Program-made: the position numbers and the translations under genes
Part shown: in pieces, positions 46,607 through 55,985 of the stretch
Layout of the letters: every line of letters starts with the position of its first letter
How positions within the stretch are numbered: position 1 is the stretch's first letter
Notes under the pieces: generated by a model
Told to the model about the DNA's origin: nothing
The model's database searches: none
The model's input: the letters and a program-made list of their open reading frames with translations, nothing else
Assembly (NCBI GenBank): GCA_020697255.1
Contig: JAJFBE010000001.1
Coordinates: forward strand, 124,001-188,000
Source of the DNA: Burkholderiales bacterium
GTDB lineage: Bacteria > Pseudomonadota > Gammaproteobacteria > Burkholderiales > UBA11063
Length of the DNA: 64,000 nucleotides
Direction: 5' to 3'

Positions 46607-48370
46607 ATGCAAAGAACAGACTACGCAGGATTAATTACTGAAAACTATATTGGACAAGAAGTTATCATCAATGGCTGGGTACATAGAAGGCGTGATTTAG
46701 GTGGTTTAATATTTTTAGATGTGCGCGATCGTGAGGGATTGGTACAAGTAGTCATAGAGCCTGAAAGCTCATGCTTTAATGATGCAAACTTAATTAAACA
46801 TGAGTATGTAGTTAGTGTAACCGGAAACGTACGTCAACGTCCAAATCCAAATAAAGATATGAAAACCGGGCAGGTTGAAATAACTGCTTCCAGCATCAAG
46901 ATACTAAATACAGCAATACCAACTCCAATTTTAATTGATGATGAAACTACTTCGGAAACTAATCGTTTAACACATCGTATTATTGATTTGCGAAGCCATA
47001 AAATGCAGCATAATTTAAAGCTACGTTATAAACTTGCTCTCGAAGTACGCAAATTTTTAGATACTCTGGGGTTTATAGACATTGAAACTCCTTTTTTAAC
47101 TCGCTCTACCCCGGAAGGTGCTCGCGATTTTTTAGTACCATCCAGAGCCAATAAAGGCTACTTTTATGCCCTGCCCCAATCGCCACAACTATTTAAACAA
47201 TTACTAATGGTAGCTGGGTTTGATCGTTATTACCAAATTGTAAAATGCTTTAGAGATGAGGATTTGCGTGCTGACAGACAGCCTGAATTTACCCAGATTG
47301 ATATTGAAACTTCATTTCTTAGCGAAGCAGAGATTATGAATATGGCTGAGGATATGGTAAAGCAGGCTTTTAAAAATATTTTAGATGTCACATTACCCAA
47401 ATTCCCGATTATAACTTACACTGAAGCTATGCATAAATATGGTTCGGATAAACCTGATCTACGTATACCATTAGAATTTATTGATTTAACCACGCAGCTT
47501 AAAAATAGCAGTTTTAAAGTATTTAATACTGCTGCCAATATGCCAAATGGCCGGATTGTGGCATTAAAGTTGCCAGCTAATGTGAGCTTGTCACGTAAAG
47601 AGATTGATGAATATACCAAATTTGTCGGAATTTATGGTGCGCGTGGTCTGGCATATCTAAAGGTAAATGATGTTACCCAAATTAATGAAAATGGTTTACA
47701 GTCGCCTATAGTTAAATTTTTAACTGAAGATGAATTAAAAACAATTATTTCTGTAACAAGTGCTGTTAATGGTGAAACATTATTATTTGGAGCTGACAGC
47801 ATAAAAGTTGTTAATGAGGCTATGGGTGCCTTACGCCTAAAACTTGGTCATGAGAGAGGTTTGGCTACTAAGGACTGGAAGCCTTTATGGGTTGTTGATT
47901 TCCCGATGTTTGAATATGATGAAGATGCTAAACGCTATGTAGCCTGTCATCATCCATTCACTTCTCCGAAAGAAGAGCATATGGATATGTTAAACACTAA
48001 CCCGGGGCAATGCCTGGCCAGAGCTTATGATATGGTAATAAATGGCTGGGAAGCAGGCGGCGGTTCGATTAGGATTTATAAACAGGATATCCAATCAAAG
48101 GTATTTGATGCATTGGGAATTTCTAAAGAAGAAGCACAAAATAAGTTTGGTTTCTTGCTAGATAACCTGCAATACGGCGCCCCGCCACATGGCGGCATTG
48201 CTTTTGGCCTGGACCGTCTGGCTACTCTTATGTGTAATGCCGAATCTATCCGTGATGTAATTGCGTTTCCCAAGACCACAACCGGACAATGTTTACTTAC
48301 TAATGCCCCTAATATTGTTGATAATAAACAATTGGCAGAGGTTGGAGTTCAAATTTTAAAAAATGTATAA
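46607..48370 (+). CDS. aspS: aspartyl-tRNA synthetase, bacterial type
   Basis: AspRS charges tRNA-Asp. The 587-residue class II enzyme has the OB-fold anticodon domain ([20 protein letters not shown]) at the N-terminus and motif 2 ([18 protein letters not shown]). It has the bacterial GAD insertion (about 290-410) and motif 3 ([13 protein letters not shown]). It lies between DUF502 and a lipoprotein gene in one operon. Whether it is discriminating or also makes Asp-tRNA-Asn cannot be told from sequence alone. Confidence 0.98.
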   Translation: MQRTDYAGLITENYIGQEVIINGWVHRRRDLGGLIFLDVRDREGLVQVVIEPESSCFNDANLIKHEYVVSVTGNVRQRPNPNKDMKTGQVEITASSIKILNTAIPTPILIDDETTSETNRLTHRIIDLRSHKMQHNLKLRYKLALEVRKFLDTLGFIDIETPFLTRSTPEGARDFLVPSRANKGYFYALPQSPQLFKQLLMVAGFDRYYQIVKCFRDEDLRADRQPEFTQIDIETSFLSEAEIMNMAEDMVKQAFKNILDVTLPKFPIITYTEAMHKYGSDKPDLRIPLEFIDLTTQLKNSSFKVFNTAANMPNGRIVALKLPANVSLSRKEIDEYTKFVGIYGARGLAYLKVNDVTQINENGLQSPIVKFLTEDELKTIISVTSAVNGETLLFGADSIKVVNEAMGALRLKLGHERGLATKDWKPLWVVDFPMFEYDEDAKRYVACHHPFTSPKEEHMDMLNTNPGQCLARAYDMVINGWEAGGGSIRIYKQDIQSKVFDALGISKEEAQNKFGFLLDNLQYGAPPHGGIAFGLDRLATLMCNAESIRDVIAFPKTTTGQCLLTNAPNIVDNKQLAEVGVQILKNV

Positions 48371-48372
48371 AA

Positions 48373-49746
48373 ATGATAAAAAAAATACTTATCTTAACTA
48401 TAATTGGCATATCTATCGTTGCCTGTGCAAATAATCCTCTTCGTTCATATAAAGATGATAGCGATAGAACTCTTAATAACATCTCGGCTAACCCCACAGA
48501 TACTGCCGTATATGGTAGTTCTGATATTATTTATTATATGGAAGATGGGCTCTACCAGCGTATGCTAACCAAATATGATGCCTCAAACTCTCAGCTGGCA
48601 AAAGCCCAAAAAGCAGTTGATGATTGGGTAAATAGCTGGTCTAATACTACCAGCGGAAGAATTAGTGATAGCATGACTCAAATGCTGGTTAATGACAGCG
48701 CAGTAGATTATCAACCCAAGGGGTATGAAAAAACCGCCATGAGCAGCTATAGAGCTCTAAATCATATTGATGTGAATAACTGGGAAAATGCCCGTATTGA
48801 AATTAAAAAAATGTATCAAACCGAAGTTGCTATACAAAATTATAACCAAGCCCTTTATATGCAAACTCAGGCTGATACTGCAAGCTACCAGTCAGATCCA
48901 CAAAAAAATAGCCTCTATCAGCAAATCAGGAGCAAATATAATTTTGCTCCAGTTGACAACCCTGCTGTATTAGCACTTAAAAATAGCTATCAAACCGCAT
49001 TTAGCCATTATCTGGCTGGTTTTGTATTTGAGGCACTTGGTGAACCAAGCTTATCTCGCCCCGGCTATGTTAATGCTAGTATGTTAAACCCGCATAACGG
49101 ATTAAGTCCCAAAAGTATCGCTAATCTTGATAACGGCAAGACAAAAAAAACTGGATATACCAATTTACTTATAATTGAGGAAGTTGGGCATGCACCACAA
49201 TTCAAATCCAAACAAATTCCATTGATATTTAATTATAATAGCAGCAAGTCTGCTCAGACATGTGTAAACAATATAAACTTATTCTTTCCGGAATTGGTAC
49301 CTGATCCGGATGGAAAAACCAGCTATAATTACTCTATTGATGATAAAAGTCAGCAACAGGAATTGTATACGGATTATAATTTAATGGCTGCACGTTACTT
49401 ACATGACCAAATACCACATATGATTGCACGCAATATCGCCGCTGCAGTGAGAAACATTTCTGCCTCACAAGCAAGCTGTAATGCTGCCCAAGATGATTGG
49501 GGAACTGCACTAAGCATAGCCGCTTCAATTGGCGGATTTTTATTGGATCACGCCGATGAGCGTACTTGGGTATTATTACCATCAAGAGTATACTTAAACC
49601 GCGTTCAATTGCCTTATGGTGAACATACTGTACGGCTAAATGTTAATGGACAGGAGTATTCTAAAGTTGTAAAACTTAATGCACCATACCAGATTCTGGA
49701 TATGCGTGTTTTACAAAATAGAGTATTTTTTATGAACCAGCAATAA
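48373..49746 (+). CDS. COG3014-like lipoprotein
   Basis: The 457-residue protein has a lipoprotein signal (lipobox IVAC, Cys about 17). Helical TPR-like repeats follow (YHMEDGLYQRMLTKYD-like segment, then NNWENARIEIKKM), then a beta-rich C-terminal part (LLPSRVYLNRVQLPYGEHTV). This pattern fits the COG3014 lipoproteins often found with YcfL- and LpoB-like genes, as here. The exact role is unknown; the context suggests cell-envelope or peptidoglycan maintenance. It begins 2 bases after aspS. Confidence 0.78.
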   Translation: MIKKILILTIIGISIVACANNPLRSYKDDSDRTLNNISANPTDTAVYGSSDIIYYMEDGLYQRMLTKYDASNSQLAKAQKAVDDWVNSWSNTTSGRISDSMTQMLVNDSAVDYQPKGYEKTAMSSYRALNHIDVNNWENARIEIKKMYQTEVAIQNYNQALYMQTQADTASYQSDPQKNSLYQQIRSKYNFAPVDNPAVLALKNSYQTAFSHYLAGFVFEALGEPSLSRPGYVNASMLNPHNGLSPKSIANLDNGKTKKTGYTNLLIIEEVGHAPQFKSKQIPLIFNYNSSKSAQTCVNNINLFFPELVPDPDGKTSYNYSIDDKSQQQELYTDYNLMAARYLHDQIPHMIARNIAAAVRNISASQASCNAAQDDWGTALSIAASIGGFLLDHADERTWVLLPSRVYLNRVQLPYGEHTVRLNVNGQEYSKVVKLNAPYQILDMRVLQNRVFFMNQQ

Positions 49747-49845
49747 ATTAATTTGAAATTTGATCAAAGTTGTTATCCTCACGCATGCGGGGATCCAGAT
49801 TGTATATAACAAGTCGCTGTTTTTTATGTAAAGGAAAATAATATA

Positions 49846-50241
49846 ATGATAATCAAAACAGTAAAAAAATTTGTAGCTCCCTTTCTTTTACTTGGCATAC
49901 TTGCCGGATGTGCTACTGAAAAAATTAAAGATCATGTTGAAATCATTGGTGATTCAATGGGTGATGTAGAAATTAAGGATTTACGCTCAATGCGTATCAA
50001 CGATTTATTGATGGCTCAGGGATCATTTTTTAATACAGGTAAAAAACCAGTACAAGGATACTATAGATGTAAGTTTTTAGATACTCAAGATTTCCAGGTT
50101 GGTGAGGACCAGACATGGCAATTACTTACAATTTATCCAAACCAGACACAAAAATTTAAATGCCAGTCAACTCATTTAGAAGCGACAAACTTTAAAATTG
50201 AGTTTTCTAATAACGCAAAAAATGTTACAGTTTACCATTAA
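49846..50241 (+). CDS. YcfL-like lipoprotein
   Basis: The 131-residue protein has a lipoprotein signal (lipobox LAGC, Cys about 22). Its single domain has the YcfL/DUF1425 pattern (GSFFNTGKKPVQGYYRCKFLD, then DQTWQLLTIYPNQTQKF). YcfL neighbours lpoB in E. coli, and an LpoB-like gene follows 15 bases downstream here. Function unknown beyond that association. Confidence 0.82.
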   Translation: MIIKTVKKFVAPFLLLGILAGCATEKIKDHVEIIGDSMGDVEIKDLRSMRINDLLMAQGSFFNTGKKPVQGYYRCKFLDTQDFQVGEDQTWQLLTIYPNQTQKFKCQSTHLEATNFKIEFSNNAKNVTVYH

Positions 50242-50256
50242 GAAAGACCATTAATT

Positions 50257-50865
50257 ATGCAAAAAATACTTACTAAATCTACATTAGCTCGTTTTGTTGG
50301 AACTGGATTATTTTTATCCGCTGTTTCATGTAGCAGTTTTTCTCCAACAGCTTCATATGTAGATCCTAATGCGGTAAATAACCTGACTACCGGCTTTACT
50401 ATGACCGATTTACAAATGGTGAGCCAATCTATGGCTGATAGCCTGATTGCATCCGGCAAATTAAATCGTAACTGTAAAACATATACCGTCTCTAAAGTAG
50501 CTAACAAAACTGATCAATATATTGATACCGAGACTATTACGCAAAGCATTGTAAACCGTTTGGGTAACTCAAGTGCAGTAAAATCTACTTATGTAGTATC
50601 AGCTGCCGAAATGCAAAACCAAACCGATGAGCTAGACCGGCAAAACCAAAGCGGTCTATACAAGAAAAGTACAACAGCAAAAAGCGGTAATATGAAAGGT
50701 GCTGAATGCCGTATTGATGGTTTTGTTAATAGCATAAATACATCTAATGCCGGAACTAAAACCGAAATGGTACAATACCAGTATAATATGAAGCTGATTA
50801 ATGTGGAAGCCGGTGAAATGGTTTGGTCTAATGAGAAGCCTATTGCCAAGATGATGCAACATTAA
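50257..50865 (+). CDS. LpoB-like activator lipoprotein
   Basis: The 202-residue protein has a signal ending at a VSC-like lipobox (SAVSCSS, Cys about 26). An LpoB/CsgG-type domain follows with TDLQMVSQSMADSLIAS, TVSKVANKTDQYIDTETIT and a C-terminal VNVEAGEMVWSNEKPIAK-like strand. E. coli LpoB reaches through the peptidoglycan to activate PBP1b. Family membership is fairly clear; activation of a specific PBP in this organism is inference. Confidence 0.85.
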   Translation: MQKILTKSTLARFVGTGLFLSAVSCSSFSPTASYVDPNAVNNLTTGFTMTDLQMVSQSMADSLIASGKLNRNCKTYTVSKVANKTDQYIDTETITQSIVNRLGNSSAVKSTYVVSAAEMQNQTDELDRQNQSGLYKKSTTAKSGNMKGAECRIDGFVNSINTSNAGTKTEMVQYQYNMKLINVEAGEMVWSNEKPIAKMMQH

Positions 50866-50914
50866 TTTACTGCTATATATACACCTTTCATAGCATCGTC
50901 ATACGCCAAAAGTC

Positions 50915-50949
50915 GCAAGGCTCATGTACTAATAGTACATTGAGCTTGC
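50915..50949. repeat. long hairpin in the lpoB-permease gap
   Basis: GCAAGGCTCATGTACT pairs with AGTACATTGAGCTTGC around AAT, with one bulge per arm. It sits in a longer block (50890-51020) with further short complementarities. No T-run follows, so a REP-like element or mRNA-stabilising structure is more likely than an intrinsic terminator. Confidence 0.55.
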
Positions 50950-51075
50950 TTTATCTTGACTATTCCTTGCTCTGAAAACGTAGCGAAGCGGAGTTTCTGC
51001 GTGATTAGGCAAGATTATGAATGAGCTAACTCAGCTAAAGCATTTAGTAGCAGTAATTATTAGGGATAAAAAGAT

Positions 51076-51933
51076 ATGGATATATTATTAATAATTAAAA
51101 CAGTAGCTATTATTTTAAGCATATTGGTTCTTATTTTATTCTTTTACCATAAGCATAGCGAACACTTAAACCCGCTTTCGCAAATTAAAATTGCCTTTAT
51201 CGGATTAGTATCCAATTTCCTGGATACTATAGGTATTGGTAGCTTTGCCGTTATTGTAGCTATGCGTAGCCTTTTAGGTGTTATGCCTGATGATGTACGA
51301 TTAATTGGTACAATGAATATTCAGGCCATGGTAACTGCCCTGATCCAGGCACTAATTTTTCTACATTTTGTGCCTCTGAATATTGTTACATTAATCGTAG
51401 CAATTATCATGATCTCATTAGGTGGTTTCTTATCCGGACTAATTGCGGTTAGAATAGATAAAAAAATAGTCCATATGGTTATGCTAATTGCATTTATCAT
51501 TACCGGGATTTTGCTATTTTTATCTCAATTAAACATACTGGAGATTGGTGGTTCAGGTACCGCAATTCGTGGAATGCGTTTGGTTATATTTGCGATATTT
51601 ATGCTAGTATCGGGGACGTTACCAGCCTTTGGGGTTGGGTATTATTCACTGATTAAAGCCAGTATTTTTCTCTTTGGAGTAAATCCGATAGTTGCTTTCC
51701 CTATTATGGCAAGTGCCAGTGCATTCCAAATGCCGGTTACTTCAGTTACATTTATAACAAAAGCCAAATTCTATTTTAAAAGCACCATAATACTTGCGAT
51801 ATTTGGTACGCTTGGGGTATTGATGGCGGTACCAATTATTACATCAGTAAATACCTATACTTTAAAGTGGATTTTATTAGGTATTGTAATATATAATATA
51901 ATTATTTTAGCCAGAAAAAAACAAGGTCATTAA
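51076..51933 (+). CDS. TauE/SafE (TSUP) family permease
   Basis: The 285-residue protein has eight or so membrane spans. It has the TSUP-like twin pattern GLVSNFLDTIGIGSFAVI near the N-terminus and GTLPAFGVGYYSLIKA in the second half. Such carriers move sulfur-containing or organic anions; the substrate is unknown. The next gene starts 2 bases after its stop, so they share an operon. Confidence 0.82.
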   Translation: MDILLIIKTVAIILSILVLILFFYHKHSEHLNPLSQIKIAFIGLVSNFLDTIGIGSFAVIVAMRSLLGVMPDDVRLIGTMNIQAMVTALIQALIFLHFVPLNIVTLIVAIIMISLGGFLSGLIAVRIDKKIVHMVMLIAFIITGILLFLSQLNILEIGGSGTAIRGMRLVIFAIFMLVSGTLPAFGVGYYSLIKASIFLFGVNPIVAFPIMASASAFQMPVTSVTFITKAKFYFKSTIILAIFGTLGVLMAVPIITSVNTYTLKWILLGIVIYNIIILARKKQGH

Positions 51934-51935
51934 TT

Positions 51936-52715
51936 ATGCGTAAAATTTTATTCTCATGTATATTTGTTAATTGCGTTCATGCCGCAATCCCTACAATGGC
52001 AGTTCCAAATCTGGTATATAATAAAGTGAGCCTAAATCCAGGCTCTATGTATACTTCGGATGCGGCTGAAGCCTCTGCCCGGCCAAATCCGGATATGAGT
52101 ACAATTGCCAAAGGGGTAAAATTTAAGCTACCCGGCTTTAATGCAGATGTGCGCGGAGCTATTATTAATACGGGCAGGTTTAGAGTAGTAAAAATGCCCA
52201 AACAAGATACTATCTGGAGAGGTAATCTTCAAACAGTACTAAATCTAGTAAAATCTACCCCTACTGTGACCTCTCCTAAAACGGATGATACATCAGAGAA
52301 ATCAGATGCTAATGATTCGGTAGCCGCAACACCTAAAAAAGGAATGCCGGATTATATTTTATTAGGTCAGGTATCGGCAATTAGCACCAATGAAGACACT
52401 AATCCGGTTAAGGAGACTGATAAATATACTAATCAATATAATATTGATATTTCAGTTGAGTATAAATTGGTAAAAACCAGCGACAATTCTATCATGTCAT
52501 CATTTACAGCATATGCGCATGCAAGTGATGTAAAGATCCTAACTAATAATGCGGTAAATCAAAGGTTTAATCATAATATACCCCTACTAATCCAGAGCGC
52601 CTCAAAAAGCCTGGGAGAAGATGTAGTAAAACAGCTATCCGATCAGTTTAATATATCCAGCGAAAATTACAATAATGGATCCAAAGTGATTACTGACGTA
52701 AAGATATATAAATAA
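51936..52715 (+). CDS. exported protein, possibly CsgG/LpoB-fold
   Basis: The 259-residue protein has a short signal peptide (MRKILFSCIFVNCVHA). The mature part has a region NTGRFRVVKMPKQDTIW, a charged Ser/Asp/Thr linker (about 100-130), then YILLGQVSAIS and VEYKLVKTSDNSIMSSFTAYA. These resemble in order the strands of CsgG/LpoB-type domains (found also in the LpoB-like gene 1.1 kb upstream), but the match is weak. It ends before a strong terminator. Confidence 0.6.
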   Translation: MRKILFSCIFVNCVHAAIPTMAVPNLVYNKVSLNPGSMYTSDAAEASARPNPDMSTIAKGVKFKLPGFNADVRGAIINTGRFRVVKMPKQDTIWRGNLQTVLNLVKSTPTVTSPKTDDTSEKSDANDSVAATPKKGMPDYILLGQVSAISTNEDTNPVKETDKYTNQYNIDISVEYKLVKTSDNSIMSSFTAYAHASDVKILTNNAVNQRFNHNIPLLIQSASKSLGEDVVKQLSDQFNISSENYNNGSKVITDVKIYK

Positions 52716-52740
52716 ATATCGCACCATCTTAATTATAACA

Positions 52741-52771
52741 AAAAAGATCCTCATATTTTGAGGATCTTTTT
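52741..52771. terminator. bidirectional intrinsic terminator
   Basis: GATCCTCA (52746-52753) and TGAGGATC (52759-52766) pair perfectly around TATTT. An A-run precedes and a T-run follows, so it serves the plus-strand gene ending at 52715 and the minus-strand gene ending at 52799. Confidence 0.92.
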
Positions 52772-52798
52772 ATATTGTGCAATTATTTTTGAAGAAGT

Positions 52799-53998
52799 TT
52801 ATTTAACCCATATATCCTGAATACTTGAAAAGTTATTACTTCCGCAAATATTTTGTACCTTATACAAGTAACCATTTGGTGCAGGAGGAGGAGCACCTAC
52901 TGCATCTTTGTAAACTGGCTTGTTAGGGCTACCTGCCACCGGATTAAAAGTCTTTGAACTATTATAATTCATAAGCTTAACCTCAGTTACCTCGGGAAAA
53001 GCCGTACTATCTACGGTAATATTTACATCTTTTGAGACAGGATCATAGCTAGCTTCATAAGTAACTGGCGCAGGACATACAACAGGTGGAGGAGTATCAC
53101 CAAAATTAAATGAAACAAGTATACCATCATGGTCCGATTTATTTTGTCCATCACCATCTGCAGGATCCCACATTATATAAGCTTTTGCTAATCCATCTAG
53201 GGTAAGATCTCTGTAAAAAGCAAAATCAATTACTCTTCCACCATTATAAGGTGGACGGTTATTAACATAATCAGTTTTTTCTACACGTTTCAAGCCAGCC
53301 GTAGTAAACACTGTATTTGCTATATCATCACCTTGAGGACCAGGGGAATCAATGTTATTTAAATCACCTGTAAAAATCACAGGTGCTCCGCCGGCAAAAG
53401 CATTGATTTGATTAGCTATATCTCTTGAATCTTTTCGGTGAGCAGCCCAATCTACAGTTTGCCCTGGTAGTTCTGGCTCTGTAGTTTTCTTACATCCACG
53501 ACTTTCGCCCCACGGAACACAATAATGTGTAGTTGCTATAACTACTACTTTACCACTACTATTATTCCTAAATTTACTCATGGTCGCAATACGCTGCCCT
53601 GATCTACTAAAGCCAGGCAAAATTGAATCATATGTTATGTCCATCTGCATACGTCCTAGCTCTGTCCATCCAGTCAAAGAATCTTTTTTGTAATAAATAA
53701 CAGCGTCTCCATTTGGGCCGGCCATCGCGTAAGATAAGCCTAGATTACCCCAATAAGGATCTATTAAGGTTAGACTACCGCCATCATCTTCTTGAGTTGT
53801 GACAAAATCAGGTTGATTTCTTGAAATGTACCTAAAATAATTAAATCCAGCACCATTAAATGCTTTTTGACCCGGATTTAATCCTCTCCATGCTTCAACA
53901 TTTATATCTAATAATTTTATATCAGCTGCCTGAGCAGAATTAAAAATACCAAGCAAAATAAAGAACGTTGTGGAAAGAAATTTTGAAAATTTAAGCAT
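52799..53998 (-). CDS. secreted endonuclease/exonuclease/phosphatase-family protein
   Basis: The 399-residue protein has a signal peptide (MLKFSKFLSTTFFILLGIFNSAQA). It then has a DNase-I-like fold with the expected landmarks in order: LDINVEAW, TQEDDGG (metal Glu), TTHYCVPWG, IFTGDLNN (catalytic GDxN), RVIDFAFYR and SDHDGILVSF (catalytic SDH). A C-terminal module of about 100 residues follows a TPPP linker. It could cut DNA, phospholipid or another phosphodiester. AAGGAT-type bases precede the ATG. Confidence 0.88.
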   Translation of the reverse strand: MLKFSKFLSTTFFILLGIFNSAQAADIKLLDINVEAWRGLNPGQKAFNGAGFNYFRYISRNQPDFVTTQEDDGGSLTLIDPYWGNLGLSYAMAGPNGDAVIYYKKDSLTGWTELGRMQMDITYDSILPGFSRSGQRIATMSKFRNNSSGKVVVIATTHYCVPWGESRGCKKTTEPELPGQTVDWAAHRKDSRDIANQINAFAGGAPVIFTGDLNNIDSPGPQGDDIANTVFTTAGLKRVEKTDYVNNRPPYNGGRVIDFAFYRDLTLDGLAKAYIMWDPADGDGQNKSDHDGILVSFNFGDTPPPVVCPAPVTYEASYDPVSKDVNITVDSTAFPEVTEVKLMNYNSSKTFNPVAGSPNKPVYKDAVGAPPPAPNGYLYKVQNICGSNNFSSIQDIWVK

Positions 53999-54363
53999 AA
54001 GGTCATCCTTTCGTAGAGTTAATTGATCTTAACTTAAGTGTAACCCTAAAAAATGTAGCACAGGATACCACATTTTGTAGACGAAACTTTTAGTTAATTG
54101 GAGGAATTATAACATGAATTATTGGCAATAAGCAATAGCATAGCTCACATTCCTTGTGCTGGAATGAATTTAAATGATAAACCTCCCGGACAAAAACAGG
54201 AATTTTATGTTATATCTGGATATATTTTTAGTGAATTATCCCATAATAATAAACAGCATATGGAAAGCCTATTGTTTATACAGTTCAATAGACTTATCCA
54301 TCCATGTAGTTATTATACATAAGCTACAGAAAAATAACATACGGAATTTCGGTAGTGTAATAT
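53999..54363. other. gene-free stretch with AAAATGT hairpin and degenerate palindrome
   Basis: No supported gene. AAAATGT...ACATTTT complementarity lies near 54050-54082. A partial copy of the recurring palindrome (CATACGGAA-T-TTCGGTAGT) lies at 54338-54356, just past the 3' end of the minus-strand gene at 54364. Confidence 0.45.
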
Positions 54364-54879
54364 CTAGCATTCGCCGGCATCGTATGCCACAACTTTTGCA
54401 CCTTTAGGAGTTCCGCCGGTAATTTTAGCGCCTTCCTGTAAATAAATTATTCCCTTGCCGCTTTTAACTATAATATTTTTTACTGTTGTTTTGCCACTTA
54501 AACAAATCTTTTCAAGATCATAACGGCTTGGTCCTGGCATAAGGATAGTGTCCACCTTTGAATCAGTCAGAAGTACTGGCCCATGAGCAGTAATTTTTTT
54601 AAATTCACTACCAGATGCTGTCGTAGGTCCATTTATAATTAAATCATTTATTTTAAAATTTTGCCCATTTAGCGGACCATTAATAGTTAATGTATTAGCA
54701 ATACTTGTGCCCTCTAATTTTAATGGGCCATTTACAACCATTTGCTTACTTATACGTCCTTTCTCACATGAGGTAGGCCCGTTAAAACTATTGCCATCTT
54801 TTGATGGTGAAGTACAAATATCAGCATAGCTCATAGAAGATGCTAATGTACAAATTACTGCTACATATCTTAATTTCAT
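54364..54879 (-). CDS. exported NGP-repeat protein, beta-helix-like
   Basis: The 171-residue protein has a signal peptide (MKLRYVAVICTLASSMSYA). The mature part has five spaced copies of a GP turn (VNGPLKLEGTSI, INGPLNGQNFKI, INGPTTASGSEF, AHGPVLLTDSKV, MPGPSRYDLEKI), a periodicity of about 20 residues that suggests a stacked beta-helix as in bactofilin-like folds. Cys are at both ends. ATG 54879 has GGAG 8 bases upstream. Function unknown. Confidence 0.7.
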   Translation of the reverse strand: MKLRYVAVICTLASSMSYADICTSPSKDGNSFNGPTSCEKGRISKQMVVNGPLKLEGTSIANTLTINGPLNGQNFKINDLIINGPTTASGSEFKKITAHGPVLLTDSKVDTILMPGPSRYDLEKICLSGKTTVKNIIVKSGKGIIYLQEGAKITGGTPKGAKVVAYDAGEC

Positions 54880-54978
54880 AATAATCTCCAAAAATTCATC
54901 TTAAATTTTAATCAACTCTTCTCTACCTAAACGTAGATGCATGCATTGTACCACATTTTTTTAAAATTATTAGACGAA

Positions 54979-55824
54979 TTAGGCAATATTCCCCAAAGCT
55001 TTTTTCATGTTTATAAATTCGGATATCAATCCTGCACATAATTGCGGATCCTCCAATGGTGGGACATGGCCTATATGACTAAATATCTTTATCTGTAATT
55101 CGGTTACACCTCTTTCCATAAGAAAATTTTTATATATATTGTAATTAATAAAACCATCCTGTTTTCCCAAAACATATATAAAAGGTAGACCAGATTTTTT
55201 TAAAAGTTCTGGTTCATCTAGCCATGGCTGGGTATTCATATATTGACTAAATACCTTACGACAGTTGCCATCAGTACGGTTGATATCATACTTCATTTGT
55301 TCAAAGGCTTCTTTATTTAAGGGTGATACATTTGCTGCAGCTATCGCATTTATCTCATCTTCATTTAGATCTTTATTAAACAAAAACCCAAGAGTTTCAG
55401 TTGGATAATGTAAGTCAAATAATTTTTGTCTGCTATTAGCATTTACGCTACCCATAAATACTAGCCCCCTAAGATTTGTCAGGGAAGCAGCAGCTCGAAT
55501 TGCCATATTTCCCCCCACGCTATCGCCAACTATAAAAAACTCTTTGAGATCTAATCGATCTACAAATTGAGTTAGAAGTGTAGTAAATCCTTCAAAACTA
55601 TAGTACCAGGAGTATTTAGTAATATCAACATGAGCAGATTGCCCATGACCTGGCAAATCTAAGGCGATGACATTAAAATCGTCTTTTAATAATTCACAAA
55701 CAGACCCAAAAGATGCAGCTGATGAATTAAACGAGTGTAAAAATAGAATTGTCGTATTTTTATCTCTTGAACTAAGTTTATAGTGCAAGTTACCAAATTC
55801 GAATTCCATATAAGCAGAGTTCAT
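54979..55824 (-). CDS. alpha/beta hydrolase
   Basis: The 281-residue cytosolic-looking protein has the classic triad pattern: LFLHSFNSSAAS oxyanion loop, ALDLPGHGQSAH, nucleophile elbow GDSVGGN (Ser about 107), acid in LGKQDGFI, and histidine in HIGHVPPLEDP. Substrate cannot be assigned. GGAT lies before the ATG. A palindrome with swapped half-sites (55883-55899) lies 59 bases upstream. Confidence 0.85.
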   Translation of the reverse strand: MNSAYMEFEFGNLHYKLSSRDKNTTILFLHSFNSSAASFGSVCELLKDDFNVIALDLPGHGQSAHVDITKYSWYYSFEGFTTLLTQFVDRLDLKEFFIVGDSVGGNMAIRAAASLTNLRGLVFMGSVNANSRQKLFDLHYPTETLGFLFNKDLNEDEINAIAAANVSPLNKEAFEQMKYDINRTDGNCRKVFSQYMNTQPWLDEPELLKKSGLPFIYVLGKQDGFINYNIYKNFLMERGVTELQIKIFSHIGHVPPLEDPQLCAGLISEFINMKKALGNIA

Positions 55825-55882
55825 TTATAACATCCTTTCTAAAATATAGCGATATTTTAGAATATATATAGATAATTTACTA

Positions 55883-55899
55883 TCCGTATTAAATACGGA
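55883..55899. promoter_or_regulatory. palindrome TCCGTATT-A-AATACGGA, candidate operator
   Basis: The 8-bp arms are perfect around one base. The half-sites are the same as in the 8638 palindrome but in inverted order. It lies 59 bases upstream of the hydrolase start at 55824 and 87 bases before the divergent transporter start. Confidence 0.45.
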
Positions 55900-55985
55900 A
55901 GACTATAACCCTATAAACCCATGTAAAGTAGCCGAAATCTGGTAAAATATTGCACAATATTTTTAAATTTTAAAGACTTCCTATA

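Noticed and set aside
54122-54407. Two short plus-strand frames between the DNase-like gene and the NGP-repeat gene
   Set aside because: They have no ribosome site, no recognisable protein pattern, and one runs antisense into the 3' end of a supported gene.
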